Positions 1 to 10,867 of a stretch of 52,500 bases of DNA are shown here, piece after piece. Each line of letters opens with the position of its first letter. The first letter of the stretch is position 1. The position numbers and the translations under genes were made by a program. This stretch comes from Bigelowiella natans CCMP2755 (lineage: Eukaryota > Cercozoa > Chlorarachniophyceae): positions 1 to 52,500 of the forward strand of contig ADNK01002537.1 of assembly GCA_000320545.1 (NCBI GenBank), written 5' to 3'. The notes beneath the pieces are model-generated. The model was not told the origin of the DNA. It was given only the letters and a program-made list of their open reading frames with translations, and searched no databases.

Positions 1-728
1 TTTCGGCTCTGCCCGCCCCTATTGGAGGATATATCGGCAGCTGTGGAAGAGGAAAGCTCCCCCCTCCATCGATCGCTAACGCGCTCTGAGACAGTACCTG
101 GGGGAGAAGAAGCGGGAGGGGAGGGGGGAGGGAGATAGAAGAAGCCTTGTAATCAAATTGAAGGACTTTATTCTATTTAGCAGTATTTGCATAGAAATCG
201 GAATAGAGAGAGAAGAGAGACAGGTGCAAGTAGAGCTACTGCAAAACAAAATATTACGCCGGCAATATCGCAACTGCACATATAGAACTGCCACGGCGCA
301 TTGCATCCATTCTCCAGATCTCACGGGGTAGTAAACACAGCGGGGCGGTGTGTGACAAAATAGAGAGGAAATTGCCACTCACTACCCCGAATCTAGGAGG
401 CGGCAGGCAGAACGAAAGAAGCAAAGGAAAGAACGCTATTTTGATTGACATCTGAATATCAATCGTGTTGTCATTACATGAAACCCCGCTAGACACGAAG
501 GGTAGGAGTCGATGCCGGCCTTACACACGTGGATGTGACTGTTACTGGCGCTGCTCCCGCTACCGGGGTGATGATGATGATTATGGTCTCCAGGGGCTAA
601 AATGCGTACGCCGGAGTTTCCGCAGGGTGATGGAAGGGATGGATAGATTAAAAAAAAAAGGCACATAAATGTGAGTGTTGGAATATTGTTCACAAGTTAT
701 AAACATATTTATATCATACATAATATAA

Positions 729-769
<41 letters not shown>

Positions 770-849
770 GGACACGATATTCTATTCAACATTTTATCTA
801 CCAGGCACGGTAGTCCCCCCCCCCCCTCTAAGTTGCTGGTGCTGCTGTC
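1..849 (-). other. Left-edge region, probable linker/transmembrane exons of the IRE1-like gene (unresolved)
   Basis: Minus-strand pieces look coding but could not be threaded. A His/Ser/Gly-rich segment lies at about 530-600 (GDHNHHHHPGSGSSASNS) between a possible acceptor near 601 and a GTAAGG donor near 520. A hydrophobic stretch lies at about 400-450. An open frame follows a CCACAG acceptor near position 48 and runs to the edge. They sit where the membrane-proximal linker and transmembrane helix of an IRE1 protein would be expected. A (TA)n tract occupies 732-762. The exon structure is not established. Confidence 0.25.
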
Positions 850-1474
850 GATGCTGAGTCGAACGGAGTGGAGATTGGCCTTCTCAAAGTAGTCTTGAAG
901 GCTCGTCGCGCCCTTCCCCCCTCCTCAAGCGCCCCCCCCCGCTGCTTCCCTCGCCACTAGGATTGAAGATCACAACGGATTTCCCCTCCGCGTTCTCCGA
1001 AAATTCACCTAAGATGGCAGTACCATGGGGGAGGGGGGGGGGGGGGGGAGCAGTAAATCACGTTGTTGGGCATTTTAAGCGTATCCCCCCTCCTAGGCAT
1101 TAGTACTTCTTCATTCTAAAGCCCTCTCGGCGCAATTCAGGAAAAACGCGGTCTATTTTGAACGCGCCCCCATGGACGTTGCTGTTGTTGATGATATCGT
1201 CATTTTGCTGTTGTTGATGATATCGTCTTTTCTTCATCTTTCTATCTCTCAATCGAAGCAGCATGGGGACCTCCAACCAGTGTCGATCGTGTGGTTTGAT
1301 GATATAATCGGCATCATACCGTTGTATGGCTGCTGCTGCACTTCCGTTGACATGTCTGGAAGCAGCAAGTCTCCCCTGTTATCATTGGTTGCCATCACCG
1401 CGCAAAGTCAATTCGCAATTATTTGCATCCTCAAAAGTACAATGCGGAGTAGGAAACTCTCTCCCGTGTCGTCA

Positions 1475-1554
<80 letters not shown>

Positions 1555-2806
1555 ATGAGAGAACGGAACATTGGATTTCTCTTTTGACTGAATGCTTTAC
1601 TACGACGACTATTATCGTTTGTTATTGATGACGATGCTGATGATAAGATTCAACCAAGCTTTGCAGTGGTCCCCCTTTAAGTCCGCATATTTGCCGATAT
1701 GATGGTTGGAGATAGCATACAGGTCTCCCCCTCTAGGGTTTTTTGCCACAAACACAACCTCATGCTGCTCTTGAAGAGCGAGGATGTTACCGCTCCTATG
1801 AAGGAGAAGCGGGGAGCGGGGTTGGGGGGAGGGGGGCGATGGCAAAGTGTTATTGTTTTTGTCATCATACCAGAGGATCTATACAATGTATGATTTTTGG
1901 ATAATATATTATATATATATATATATATATTGAATAACACATTTATATGATCAGATATAATACGAGCTGCCCTCACCCCGCTGCTCCTGCATGCCTGTGG
2001 ATATAAACGTGCGGAATTTTGTATATATCGTTGCCCTTCCCCATCAGATGAACGGCAGCAATAGAGCTGTTCAACGATGCGCGCCAAACCTAGGATGTAT
2101 GGCCGGAATACATAGTGTGCATGGGGGGGGGGGGGGGGGGGGGGATGGGAATATTATACGGGAACGAAAGGACGTTTACAGCGACACGATCGCATCGCAA
2201 ATGAGTTGTGACCGGCTCGATTTGAGGTTGATTAGTGTTATGCTGGGGTGCTTTGGTATTGCCAGCAGCCCCCCCTCCCCTCGGGGCGAAGTAGTATATA
2301 TCTCCGTTGATAGATACTCCGATGTTTGGAAGGCTGTTTGATTCCTGGTACTGCTGAGGCCGAGGATTGTGGATTTCGTCTCTGTTCCCTCCTTTGCCAG
2401 CTCCCATGAACTTATCTATGTGAGGAGGAGAAGGGGGGGGGAGGGGGGGAGGGATGTTGACGATGTTTGGGTTTATTAGTTCTGCAAACTAGATTATAGA
2501 TCGTCTTGGGGAAGGAATATTTAACCCCTCATCTTTGAATCTTTCAATATACACACATTACAAATTTGAAGTCTTTGATTGTTTTCCTTAGTTTTCTTAC
2601 CTTCTCCTCCTCCTCCTTCTCCATCACCTGCGGAGTGTGATTGAAAAGGGCTCGCATCGAAAAAGGAAGTGTACTCTCCAAACGACACCTAATCCAACCG
2701 GGGAAGGGGGAGGAGAAGGGGAAGAACAGACAAGTCAACCATTTAAACGATAGCTTAAATAGAAGATTCTTGAAAAACAACTGAACCTACCCACAGTTGT
2801 GCTTGA

Positions 2807-2854
<48 letters not shown>

Positions 2855-3643
2855 CGAAAACGAATTGATTTCATCCTTTAACAGACGTACATCCCATCGT
2901 CGGCGCTGGCTCTTGGAGTCGATTGCTTGTATTTTGAACTCCGATTTGGCCACCCACACGACGTCATCATCGCCATCCACCAAGCACTCTCCCTATGGAT
3001 GGCAATAGCCGAGCAGGAATAGAATGATGACGGTGACGGTGATGATGAATGATGATGATGATGATAAACAACACTTATTAGCGAGATATGCTAAAGTGTA
3101 GCATCGGCGATATGAGATTCAGTTATGTTTGTATATGTGTGTGTGTGTATGGGTGGGTGCGTGTGTGGGTGGGTCTGTAGTCCAGCACATATATACACAC
3201 AGTAATATCCCTAAAACCATCATCACGATGATGAGCACCTTTTCGTCAGACATCTCCCCATCGCTCGAAATAATGTTAAGAACCTTTCACACACCGACAC
3301 ACGCACACACACGCATTTGCATTTGCATTCGCAGAAAAAGCCGCGGCGGCACCAACACCACCACCAGCAGCAGCACCATTCGTTAAACCCCAAAGATATG
3401 TGAGTCTCATTCAAAATATCTCAAAAATACAAGCGAATTTCGGACTTTCGCGAAGGAAGCATCATTTGTGTGTGATCCTAACATCTTCCTATAAATGTAT
3501 ATCTTGTATGTAGTCGATATTTATCGATGCTGCCGACGTAGTATCGAAGACTGCCCTTACGACCAAACTACCTTTCCGCTGGTCTTGCTCACAAGCAGCA
3601 CCGAGCTGTTTTTCCGCACCTTATCAAAACATCCCAGTTATAA

Positions 3644-3685
<42 letters not shown>

Positions 3686-4798
3686 TATAGATATAACTCT
3701 CATTAATCCAATGAAAGGATATGCCTATTCCAAAACAATAGAGAGTATTGCATTGTTCTGTATGTGTTTGCGTGTGTGTTGTGCGTGCGTGCGTGCGTGT
3801 GGTTGCTTGTAGAATCTTGCCTAAAACACACATCATCCATCAAATAGTACCATATAATATGTGCTGCTGTCCTTCACTGGTTGTGCATTTGCGAGATCTC
3901 TGAGAAGGAGTTATTGTAGTAGTAGTAATAGTAGTAGTAGTAGTAGTAGTAATAGTAGCAATAGAAACAGCAATTAGAATCTAGGGCTACTAGCTTTTGA
4001 ACGTTGTCAATCTATCCAACCACCATCATATTTTTTCACTCGCATTACAACGTAATCTAGGCATACTACGCACTATCCGTGGAACTCGCGAGGCTTTCAA
4101 TACTTTCCACACATACAAACACACACACGGAGAGAGAGAGAGATACTACAAGACGTTGTTAGGCTATAATCCAGACCGAATGGAATACTTGAGACGCTTG
4201 ATGCCCTTCTGGCTCGTGTAAAACAACGAGCCATCAATACCCGCTATCAGCCCGTCACCCCCCTCTAAAGAGGGATTTAGATTCGAAGACAGAAGCGGAG
4301 ACGACTGGAGGCTCCAGAGCTAGGTGATATTGTTAAGGAGGATGTGTGCCTTGTGTGCTTGTGTGTTTGCGTGTGTGTTTGTGTGTGTCAGTTGCGAAGT
4401 TAGGGGGGAATAAAGTTTATCCATGTATGCTGAGGCTGCATATCACCTTAATGCCTTTTTCGAGGGATAGCGCATGGAGCTGGCCATCGAGGGTGCTCAC
4501 CTATGGAAAGAGGATGGATGATGAAAGAATATGAGACTTCATACCCCGGTAGTACTTATCGATGCCAGAATGAACAAAGGCTTAACAATGCGGGTATATT
4601 CGTCGCCTACCAGTAATATCCGACTCCCCGCAGCCGAGCTTGTTGCTTGCGCTGAAAAAGTTGTTAAATGTAAGAACGCGGCGAGGAGGGGGAATGGAGA
4701 TCGAATTGACTATCACCTGAGTTTTGGCTGCTCTTTCCTAGTTTGTTGTTCTCTGCTACTACTAAGGCGGGTGCGATCATAGCGAGCAGCCCTGCCAT
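850..4798 (-). CDS. IRE1: IRE1-family ER-stress sensor, N-terminal lumenal part (partial gene)
   Basis: Minus-strand exons with consistent phases: 4717-4798, 4611-4651, 4447-4500, 4177-4319, 3851-3899, 3572-3619, 3239-3283, 2891-2992, 2601-2688, 2180-2415 (3' limit uncertain), 1977-2089, 1655-1795, 1320-1375 and about 850-1008. The start at 4798 (MAGLLAMIAPALVVAENNK) gives a signal peptide; an upstream in-frame Met at 4867 would mask it. The joined protein (about 400 residues to 1320) reads as the PQQ-like lumenal beta-propeller of IRE1: VSTLDGQLHALS, DGSLFYTSQKG, DLANAQPV, a KNSSVLLVSKTSGK blade, RRWDVSFGEYTSF, GVSINGDIYYF, VWRASLNSSIAAVHL and GGDLYAIS. In this family the domain senses unfolded protein in the ER and drives oligomerisation of a cytosolic kinase/RNase that splices a transcription-factor mRNA. 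An acidic/Gly linker follows. No kinase motifs are visible in the window; they should lie to the left. PERK has a related lumenal domain and is the main alternative. Confidence 0.8.
1473..1554. repeat. (CA)n followed by (GA)n microsatellite
   Basis: A CA run to about 1512 passes directly into a GA run. It lies inside the intron of the IRE1-like gene between the exons at 1655-1795 and 1320-1375. On the minus strand it reads (TC)n(TG)n, so it is pyrimidine-biased in transcript sense. Confidence 0.9.
2123..2144. repeat. poly-G run (poly-C in the transcribed strand)
   Basis: About 22 consecutive G on the plus strand. It falls in the short intron 2090-2179 of the minus-strand IRE1-like gene, where as poly-C it forms the pyrimidine tract upstream of the acceptor at 2090. 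Similar G/C runs occur near 1026-1048 and 51340-51358. Confidence 0.85.
2811..2854. repeat. (CA)n-(CG)n compound microsatellite
   Basis: A CA run passes into a CG run of potential Z-DNA type. It lies in the intron after the IRE1-like exon 2891-2992. Read-through of the exon frame into this repeat makes a spurious ORF; the GTACGT donor at 2885-2890 removes it. Confidence 0.85.
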
Positions 4799-5879
4799 GA
4801 CTATAACAGTTTTCCGCCGGCATTCTATCTCTGTGATAATGATGTGTTGAAGGAAGAAGGGGAGCAAGTTTTATGAGTCATCTCAAGATGTAGGATGCAA
4901 TCCATCATGTCAGTCGCACTGAGAAGCTCGTTTTTTTTTTAATTCTTCGAGAACTGACCCCTCCAGGAGATTGGCATGAGCTGCACCCTTCACAAGCCCT
5001 TCCACCCTGCGGTCTACTGAAACATGGTAGGAAGCTTTCAGACTTACATCCGTATAATAATTACATAATTTTCATTCAATCGAGCACGGAATGAAGTATT
5101 TAATCATTCGTCACATTAAAGTTGGCCATGCGACGATTACGCTTCTGCTGACGGGGCGTCCGTAACGAGTTCCTTTCCCACCCCTTGCTCCGAACTACGA
5201 TAAGAACTTGACGACTTCCAGCAACGGGAAATCTCCTGATAAGTAGGTGAAAGTTTAAGTCGTTTCTGCAAAATGCAGTGCAATCGCAGTAATTTTCCAT
5301 GTTTTGCCAAGAGTATGAAAGAAATAGCCCCGATTCTCGTGCGGCATACTTCGTGGACTTCTACACTTCCAGGAAAAGGGCTCATGAACGTTCAGGAAAA
5401 TACTGATATTTCCTCCCGAGAGCCTCTGGAAACTATTTATCGGAGAATGCTACTCACGTCACTACCGGGATGAATCCCGGGACAATATTTTCACTTACAT
5501 GGACATGTACATGTAATTCGTACAAACGTACTCCCGGAATCGAATCCCATGAAAAACCAAGGGATTTTTTTCTTAGTGTTTCTTTCAATTTTTATGTATG
5601 ATTTGAGGTAATTTAAGAAGGACGACTGTCACATTTTGTTGTCGCCATTTAATCGTTTGTTCTCAAAGCTGTGCGGAATACCAGAAGCAGTAGACAGGTT
5701 TAGCGGAAGGGAGGGGGGCAGCCCATCGTAATGGGCAAAAACTCACCTTTTTTCTGAAACTAGGGCATTTCGATCGATTAAACGAGTGGGAAACATGTCT
5801 GTATATTTAAAAACATGTGAAGTCTCTCCACTTTAATAAGAAATAAGACTAAACGGCGGGTACTTCGTTCAGGCCAAGT
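4799..5879. other. Divergent intergenic region between the IRE1-like and kelch genes
   Basis: About 1.1 kb separates the minus-strand IRE1-like start from the plus-strand kelch start, so both promoters should lie here. I see no convincing coding exon; a minus-strand open frame at 5137-5385 has no recognisable similarity. A perfect-arm palindrome sits at 5465-5480 (CCGGGAT/ATCCCGG arms). A CATG-rich palindromic stretch follows at about 5494-5516. No clear TATA box is identified. Confidence 0.5.
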
Positions 5880-6876
5880 ATGATGTTGGCAACGTTGGCA
5901 GCTCTCTTCGTCCTCCTGGCGTCCCCAGCAGCGAGCGTGTGGTACGTGAGAATGAAACGTATACCGATCGATTCGATGTAGTTTTAAATGAGTTGGTTTC
6001 ATGCTGGGATTCGCCTTATCCAGGCAAAAAAAGGAACACCTGCTTTCCACGAAGCCGGCAGCTATAGGGAGGTGGAGCTTCGGATCGGATCATCCGGAGG
6101 AGACTCTTGACCATGCAGGCGTTGTAATCAACGGAAAACTCTACGCTGTAGGCGGGAAAAGGTCAGAGTCTGTTTGTCCTTGTTAGAGAAGGCCTGATTT
6201 GGTTCGTTTCGTATTTGCAGGATGTTGAATACACACGAGGCCTTTCATGTGGCGACAGCGTTCGTCTATGACCCAGAGGAAGATAAATGGGAGCAGTTGC
6301 CAGACCGCCCTGGCCCAGCAGTGGTTGGCCAACATTTTCTTAGAAAAATGAGAACATCTGTTACATCACTATGTTATCGCGAGAAAGTTTTGGGTTTCAT
6401 TTGGTTTTCAATGTTGCCATATGATGAAAAATTTGCACAGAAAAGATGTATGACAAGAGCATTAACATCACACGTCAAATTGATTGTGACTACCCCATAC
6501 TCTTACACTTAATTTACACCTGAGCGACAAAATCTATGTAGGAGAATGCGGCTGTCACCCAATTGAATGGAAAAGTTATCGTTGCTGGCGGGTCTACTGA
6601 GGCTTTTACCGGGTAAGTCCGAAGAGGCGGGCAGAACTAGGAAATTCTTCAAATTTCTCGCTTTGTCGAACAATCCCTGAACCTCCCAAACTTTCACTTA
6701 ACCTTCCAAACTTTCGTCCATTCCATATCCTACGATATGCCTAAATCTCTTCGATTTGGGTCAGCTCTATTAAACTCGTCCATGAGTACGATCCCATTTC
6801 CGGAAATTGGTCAACTTTACCTCCAATGAAGGTTTAATCCATTCGCATAGTTATCGCGTATCTACTATCGCAATTT

Positions 6877-6921
<45 letters not shown>

Positions 6922-8240
6922 CCCGCTTCCTCCTCCCTCCCCCATTAGATTTAAATAAGCACGCTTATACTCGTAACTCCAGGTCGCACGGGGCGGAGTT
7001 ACTGCCCAGTCGTTAAACGGCAAAGTATATGTGATTGGTGGAATGGATGACGACAGCACGTCCCTCTCCAGCGTAGAAACCTATGACCCTGCAACAAAGA
7101 CGTGGAAGCTCCTCAGCAGCTTGAATGAGCGGCGCGATAACCCTGGCAGCGCTGTTCTCAATGGGGAGCTATATGTCTTTGGAGGCAGGACTATGATTAA
7201 ACATAAAGAAATTGAAGGTCACGACGATGTGCTGATGGTACTGGTGCGGGCGTGATGGTTTTGCGTTTCGCATTTAATTTCATTATATATTACATGCGAT
7301 AGACGCGCAAACATGCTGTGCGCGAAAACAGGAACTAATCTAGTGCACCATGAGAGAAACCGTTGGGATCTGAGAAGTCTACATTGAGAATTCACCAACG
7401 ATCCTCCAGAGGCCATTCATGCAGTCTCGGGGCCGAAATAATAGTCAATTTCCTGGAAATCTCGAAGTGTAACGAGTATGGTTTGTTTTAGGCAATCTGA
7501 ATACCGTGGAGAAGTACGATGTTAGCACAGATTCATGGCATTATGTCGCGCCCATGCCTACTGGAAGGCGTACAATGGTCGTTGGCACGATTGGAGGAAA
7601 GGCACAGCTGATTGGAGGTGGCAATAGATAAAAATATACATGCTTCTGGTATGCGTGTGAGTGTGTGAGTGTGTGTGTTTGTGTGTGAGTGTGTGTGTTT
7701 GTGTGTGAGTGTGTGAGTGTGTGTGTAGGTACAGTTCCCTTGCCGTAGCAACTATATCGCGGCTACTTTTTTTTGCCACTTCTACTAATAAATACAATTG
7801 TCAAGCGACTGCAGCGATCTTTCTTGCTCTTCTAGCGCTCAATCTGTCATCTTGAATAGGCGAGAAGATGCCTGAAACTGGTGCCTCATGGAGTGCGAAC
7901 GAAGAATATGATCCTAAAACAAACCAATGGAGGATTTTGCAACCAATGGTAGTATCCTACGTCGTACACATACGCACAAACAAAGCATTTGGGCACACAC
8001 ACTTGAAGTTGTGCAATTATCGCATTTTTGTTGCCATGAATTCCGTTTTTTTGTATGTCCATTCTGCCTAAATAGCACCACCAAATATGTTATTATATTT
8101 ATTTTCCACAGGTAACTCCCCGCCATGGGGCTGCAGGAGGCACAATTGGAAACCGAGTAATCGTCGTGGGTGGTGGACCAACGGGGGGAAGAGCATTCTC
8201 TAAAGTCACCGAAATCTTTGACTATGGCGAAAAAGAGTAA
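5880..8240 (+). CDS. Secreted six-blade kelch-repeat protein
   Basis: Nine exons: 5880-5941, 6024-6161, 6221-6320, 6542-6612, 6765-6831, 6983-7217, 7492-7617, 7860-7948 and 8112-8240. They give 1017 nt, 338 residues, with phases matching at every junction. The start at 5880 gives a cleavable signal peptide (MMLATLAALFVLLASPAASV). The mature protein is almost entirely kelch: six hydrophobic-GG strands (KLYAVGG, KVIVAGG, KVYVIGG, ELYVFGG, KAQLIGG, RVIVVGG), each paired with a downstream YDP...W strand such as VYDPEEDKWEQL, YDPATKTWKLL and YDPKTNQWRIL. This predicts a closed six-bladed beta-propeller, exported or ER-lumenal. No catalytic or BTB/F-box domain is attached, so ligand binding is likely but the partner is unknown. 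It is divergent from the IRE1-like gene. The GT-rich intron after 7617 holds a (GTGTGAGT)n microsatellite. Confidence 0.88.
7655..7728. repeat. (GT)n/(GTGTGAGT)n microsatellite
   Basis: A degenerate GT array with periodic GA interruptions. It lies wholly within the kelch-gene intron 7618-7859. Confidence 0.85.
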
Positions 8241-9651
8241 ATCAAGATGTACAAGCTTAACCATCCGACATTGATGTAGGACTTACCATCATGTCTAAAT
8301 GTCGATTGTAACCTCTAATGATTTCAATGGACGCGGAATGCCGATTTTACATCATTGGTGCACACATTACTTACAAGCCTTGATATCTTTGCGCATGCAC
8401 TGCAATGACTAGGTAGTGTGCATGCGAGAGCTCTAGAGCTGTGTACGTGTAAAGATATAGCTGCGCATGTCCAGACATGCAACGATTGCGATGGACCGCT
8501 GACGGCTAGACGGGTCGAAACACATGCACACCACGCAGTACATGCTAGCATGCATGGCACCTCAAATTCATGCGATCACGATGGACATGCAATGCAAACT
8601 AGCAATGCACATCAGTGTCACTGTCTAGCTGTGTCCGTTTGGCAACACATGAAAATGCAACGAACAAAATTTGGCATTTTTTTTGAAATTTCAACAGTGT
8701 TTTCATTCATTTGAAGAATTTCTGTTTCATTTTCAATCAGATCTGAATCATTTCCTTGACATGTCACACATTTTTTCTCTTTCATTCAATGAATTTTTTG
8801 ATTCAATTCGCACAAAATGTGCATCACTGACAAAAAAACAAAATTGTTTTTCATTGAAAGACCTGCAGCTCACTTCTCTTCGCACCATGCTTCGCCATCA
8901 GTCTGGCAGTGTCCTCTGACATCAATCCTCTCACTCCAGCACTGCATCCACTAATTGTTGGTTGAATGATTCGCGAACTTCGTTGTCGAATGGTGCGCCT
9001 GTGCCCTTGCACAAGGCGTCCATGGTGGTGTCCCTTTCCCGTTAGCTACTTTGTGCCGACTTGAACAAACAAATTCTTTTGGAAACAATGTTTCGGACGA
9101 GGTGCCAAATCATTTTTGGCCATCTCAAAAGTGTCAATTTGGGAAACATCTGCCAGGAAATTTTGAGGGGTCTTGTAGGAATTTAGCACGCGCCAAATTT
9201 CGGAACCAAATTCCTCATTGCCACTACCTCATTTCATGAAATGAGGCTGTTTTCAGTTGTCGCTGCTCCTCATTGCCCTGGAACACGGCAGTCAATTGCA
9301 GCACTAACACACGAAGCAAGATTTGCATCGCTGGCAGTCGATCACATGAACTTTCAAGGAGAGAATTCAGAGACAGAGGGGAGATGATGGAGCACTTTTC
9401 AAACACTTCTTCATTTCTTCCTCTGTTTTACATTGACGTCAAAAATGATAGTCCATTGTGCATCAAAATGGGATACAACTAAATCCTGATCATCACATTC
9501 GGCTCTTAAATAGTTTTGTCCATTTTTCAAAGAGACATGACATTTCAAGTGCATTAGTGAAAATTCCCCGCGAATTGTCTGAGAAGAGAGACGCACAAGA
9601 GAGTTTGAAGAGACATCGGAGAGACACACCCCGCAACCCCTGATCGCAGCC
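8241..9651. repeat. CTAG/CATG/TGCA-rich island 1
   Basis: Intergenic sequence between the kelch and PT-repeat genes, dense in CATG, TGCA and CTAG words (for example 8390-8620), then T-rich. It has no plus-strand gene. The minus strand keeps several coding-looking frames at 8834-9640 that I could not assemble (see findings). Confidence 0.6.
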
Positions 9652-10867
9652 ATGTCCCCCCTGCCTCTCATTTTGCTTGTTGCTCTTTCACTGCCTGGAG
9701 CCACAGCTCTGGACAACAGGAGGAGAATGTTTGGGCATGGGAATCTCGAATTGGAGAGCGACATTGACAAACTTGAAGCTCAAGATGAAATCATGGCACA
9801 GCTTCATGATGAGACGAACCAATCTCGGATGAATGGAGAAGAAAGCAACAATGAAAGACACAGTAACACAACATGCACACAGTGCATAGTGCACACATAC
9901 ATGCACACACACACACACACACACAGCATGATGCAATGACAGAGTATGCACACGGTGCATGGGGCATTGCGTTGCCTGTGATCATAATGATCTTCAATCG
10001 CATCTTTCTAACAGTCCTCCACGCCGCATCTCTTGAACTGATCTTGCTGCTGATTTAGAAAAAAACGAAATCGAAGACAAACCTGATCTGTCACAGCTCC
10101 ATGATGAGCTTGAGACTAGTTTCGCGCGTGTCGCTGAGGGGAAAAGTCATGGGCACAATCCTCACAGCCACAATTCCCGCTCTAGCAATGTCTTCCAGCA
10201 CACCCCCCTAACTGATCTTGCTGATTTAGAAAAAAACGAAATCGAAGACAAACCTGATCTGTCACAGCTCCATGATGAGCTTGAGACTAGTTTCGCGCGT
10301 GTCGCTGAGGGGAAAAGTCATGGGCATAATCCTCACAGCCACAATTCCCGCTCTAGCAACATCCTCCAGCACACCTCCCTAACTGATCTTGCTGATTTAG
10401 GAAAAAAAAAAATCGAAAACAAACCTGATCTGCCACAGCTCAATGGCAATATTGAACACAAATCTGGCCTGCAGCTAAAGCTTCATGACGAACTTGAAGC
10501 AGAAGATGAAGACATGGCTCAACTGCATGACAAGCTTGAGACCAGTTTTGCACGTGTCGCTGAGGGGAAAAGTCATGGTCACAATCCTCACAGGCACAAT
10601 CCTCACGGTCACATTCCTCACGCGCACAATCCTCATGCGCACAATCCTCACTTCCACACTCCTCGACCGACAAAATACCCGACAAAGTACCCCACCAAAG
10701 TGCCTACGGTGGAACCTACTTTGGCACCGGTCACTGAAGCCCCAACTCGGTTTCCAACCAAGTTTCCCACCCCACGGCCCACAAAATTTCCTACCCCGGT
10801 GCCCACCAAATTTCCCACTCCAGTCCCCAGCCGACAACCCACACTGATGCTCACATCATCTGCATGA
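9652..10867 (+). CDS. Secreted repeat protein, His-Asn-Pro-rich with PT-rich C-terminus
   Basis: Two exons, 9652-9862 (GTAACA donor) and 10059-10867, joined in phase 1: 339 residues. Residues 1-20 are a signal peptide (MSPLPLILLVALSLPGATAL). Next comes an acidic helical segment, then 57-residue tandem units containing DKPDLSQLHDELETSFARVAEGKSH-type sequence. A HNPH-rich stretch (HNPHRHNPHGHIPHAHNPH) and a threonine/proline tail of PTKFPTP units follow to the stop. Such PT tails are common in extracellular wall or adhesive proteins of algae and oomycetes and are probably O-glycosylated. The His array suggests metal or pH-dependent binding, which is inference. The intron contains a (CA)n run. 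There is no transmembrane segment or GPI signal, so it is probably released. The gene is flanked on both sides by CTAG islands. Confidence 0.75.
10052..10393 (+). repeat. Two 171-bp tandem coding repeat units
   Basis: Near-identical units begin at 10052 and 10223, and a diverged third copy begins at 10394. The 171-bp period equals 57 codons, so the frame is kept. Each copy contains CTGATTTAG immediately before the same codon phase; in copy 1 this serves as the 3' splice site of the intron. Confidence 0.9.

Noticed and set aside
3336-3390. Plus-strand Ala/Pro-rich piece with apparent acceptor and donor
   Set aside because: Lies in a minus-strand IRE1 intron (3284-3571) and has no partner exons on the plus strand.
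3495-3812. Plus-strand 105-residue frame
   Set aside because: The minus strand carries an IRE1-like exon at 3572-3619; the rest is TA and GT repeat translation.
7533-7797. HTHTHT-rich minus-strand frames
   Set aside because: Translation of the GT microsatellite inside a kelch intron.
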